From Calothrix anomala FACHB-343 (lineage in GTDB: Bacteria > Cyanobacteriota > Cyanobacteriia > Cyanobacteriales > Nostocaceae), in assembly GCF_014696435.1 (NCBI RefSeq), contig NZ_JACJQG010000055.1:1-64000 (forward strand): a stretch of DNA of 64,000 nucleotides. Reading direction: 5' to 3'. This document shows positions 62,826 through 64,000 of this stretch, one piece after another. Below the pieces are notes generated by a model that saw only the letters and a program-made list of their open reading frames with translations, ran no database searches and was not told the DNA's origin. Both the position numbers and the translations under genes were made by a program. Position 1 is the first letter of the stretch; every line of letters starts with the position of its first letter.

Positions 62826-64000
62826 ATGCCTCATTTACTCAAACCTGCATCGCAAACCAATATTTTGCTAGTCGATGATACCCCGGATAATTTGCGGTTG
62901 TTATCAAAAATGCTAGAGTTACAGGGTTATACTGTGCGTAAATCTCTCAATGGCAGAATGGCATTACAAGCAGCCCAGCGCGATCCGCCGGATTTAATTT
63001 TGCTGGATATTAATATGCCAGAAATGAACGGCTATGAAGTTTGTCAAAAATTAAGAACTTTAGAAGGAACGCCAAAAATTCCGATTATTTTTATTAGCGC
63101 CTTGGATGAAGTCAACGATAAAATCCGCGCTTTTGAATTGGGGGGACAGGACTATATTACTAAACCATTTCAAGAATTAGAAGTACTAGCAAGAATTAGA
63201 AATCAATTATTTATTCAACAACATCGCCAGCGATTAGAAGAGGAAATTCAAGAACGTCAACACGCCCAAACCCAACTCCAACTATTAAATAGCGATTTAG
63301 AAAGACAAGTAGAACTGCGTACCTCCGAATTACAGCAATCGTTAAATTTTGCCGCCACAGTCAAACGCATCTCCGATAAAGTTCGGGATTCTCTCGATCC
63401 GCATCAAATTCTGCAAAGTGCTGTAGAAGAATTAGCGATCGCCTTACAGGTGAATTGCTGCGATGCTGTACTTTACGATCGCCAATCCGCCAACATTCGC
63501 TACCAATATGCAATGTCCGGGGAGACTGTCAATCAGAGTCACATGTTATACCTGACAGAAACACCGGAAATTTATCAGCAATTGCAACAGCAAAGGTCAT
63601 ATTGTGCCTTTTGTCAAATTCCCCGAACCGCAAATTCCCAGAATTCCGCGATTTTAGCCTGTAGTATTTTTGACGATAGAGTAGAAGAAACGGGAATTTT
63701 GGGCGATTTATGGTTATTTAAAAACAATCAAGCGATTTTTTCGGATATAGAGGTTAAATTAGTCCAACAAGTAGCCAACCAATGCGCGATCGCTTTGCGT
63801 CAAGCCCGTCTATATGCCGCCGCCCAAAGCCAAATTCAAGAACTACAACGGATTAACCAACTCAAAGACGATTTTCTCAATACCGTTACCCATGAATTGC
63901 GATCGCCCATTGCCAACATGAAAATGATGATTCAATTATTGAGTAGCTTACTTGAGCCTGAAGATAAACCAACGGCGGAGATTTATCCATCATTTTATCA
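62826..64000 (+). CDS. REC-GAF-histidine kinase (partial, runs off the window)
   Basis: First 391 residues of a longer protein beginning MPHLLKPASQTNILLVDDTP. Receiver about 10-130 with phospho-Asp61 (LILLDINMPEMNG) and TKPF; coiled coil about 135-175; GAF-like domain about 190-330 (ISDKVRDSLDPHQILQSAVE ... QVANQCAIALRQARLYA); then the HisKA start LKDDFLNTVTHELRSPIAN with the phospho-His. No stop occurs before 64000. It follows the phytochrome gene by 43 bases in the same direction, so cotranscription is likely; its receiver could take phosphate from the phytochrome kinase. No bilin-attachment motif recognised in its GAF. Confidence 0.92.
   Translation, partial: MPHLLKPASQTNILLVDDTPDNLRLLSKMLELQGYTVRKSLNGRMALQAAQRDPPDLILLDINMPEMNGYEVCQKLRTLEGTPKIPIIFISALDEVNDKIRAFELGGQDYITKPFQELEVLARIRNQLFIQQHRQRLEEEIQERQHAQTQLQLLNSDLERQVELRTSELQQSLNFAATVKRISDKVRDSLDPHQILQSAVEELAIALQVNCCDAVLYDRQSANIRYQYAMSGETVNQSHMLYLTETPEIYQQLQQQRSYCAFCQIPRTANSQNSAILACSIFDDRVEETGILGDLWLFKNNQAIFSDIEVKLVQQVANQCAIALRQARLYAAAQSQIQELQRINQLKDDFLNTVTHELRSPIANMKMMIQLLSSLLEPEDKPTAEIYPSFY

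Noticed and set aside
63455-63664. 69-residue plus-strand frame near the right edge
   Set aside because: Out-of-frame shadow within the partial REC-GAF kinase, which is open from 62826 to the window end.

Overview
The window comes from a filamentous, probably heterocyst-forming cyanobacterium of the Nostoc/Calothrix/Tolypothrix type. Direct support: the palindrome GCGATCGC (HIP1) occurs throughout; a complete psbI is present; there are phylloquinone (menB) and chlorophyll (chlI) genes, a phytochrome kinase, a PatX-like RGSGR peptide, xisH/xisI homologues, and many 7-nt short tandem repeats of the kind typical of Nostocales. No rRNA, tRNA or CRISPR array was found. The species cannot be fixed from the sequence alone.

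Layout. 0-8.8 kb: hairpin-rich left edge, a hexapeptide acyltransferase, psbI, a large LptD-like outer-membrane protein (DUF3769), a convergent SagB-type double nitroreductase, a solo tnpB element that seems to have landed in or beside a small membrane-protein gene, and a nuclease-fold protein with altered catalytic residues. 9-15.4 kb: aldo/keto reductase, ilvC, a YbjQ-type protein, small membrane proteins and chlI. 15.7-22.3 kb, mostly minus strand: a DMT transporter with a long coiled-coil/repeat N-terminus, a Pit phosphate transporter, a zinc alcohol dehydrogenase and a GNAT. 22.2-28.8 kb: FAD oxidoreductase, the PatX-like peptide, a NodB-type deacetylase, an XRE regulator, moeA and an RDD protein. 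28.9-31.6 kb: rpmG-rpsR-RNase II/R, a conserved translation/RNA-decay group. 31.9-45.6 kb: GT2, menB, a DciA-like protein, a SPOR-like membrane protein, tandem PspA/Vipp1 genes, thioredoxin, a DapL-like aminotransferase, an ABC-2 permease, a Ser/Thr kinase and a hydrolase. 45.6-47.3 kb: a compact cluster of one xisH and three xisI genes. 47.6-51.5 kb: an ABC exporter, a 21-nt minisatellite and a metallophosphoesterase.

51.8 kb to the end is a one-directional signalling island. It holds an RcaC-like DNA-binding regulator (REC-wHTH-Hpt-REC-REC) translationally coupled to a 1394-residue kinase with about eight PAS domains, two related CheY-like receivers, a phytochrome hybrid kinase carrying both known bilin-attachment cysteines, and the first part of a REC-GAF-histidine kinase that runs off the window. 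The parts needed for a multi-step phosphorelay (kinases, receivers, Hpt, DNA-binding output) are all present, so a light-responsive relay ending at the RcaC-like regulator is plausible; the wiring is inference.

The best candidates for something little described are the xisH/xisI cluster (no recombinase or fdxN nearby), the two-cysteine phytochrome with its relay, and the PatX-like peptide with a TCCGGA box upstream. All domain calls were made by eye; no database search was run.
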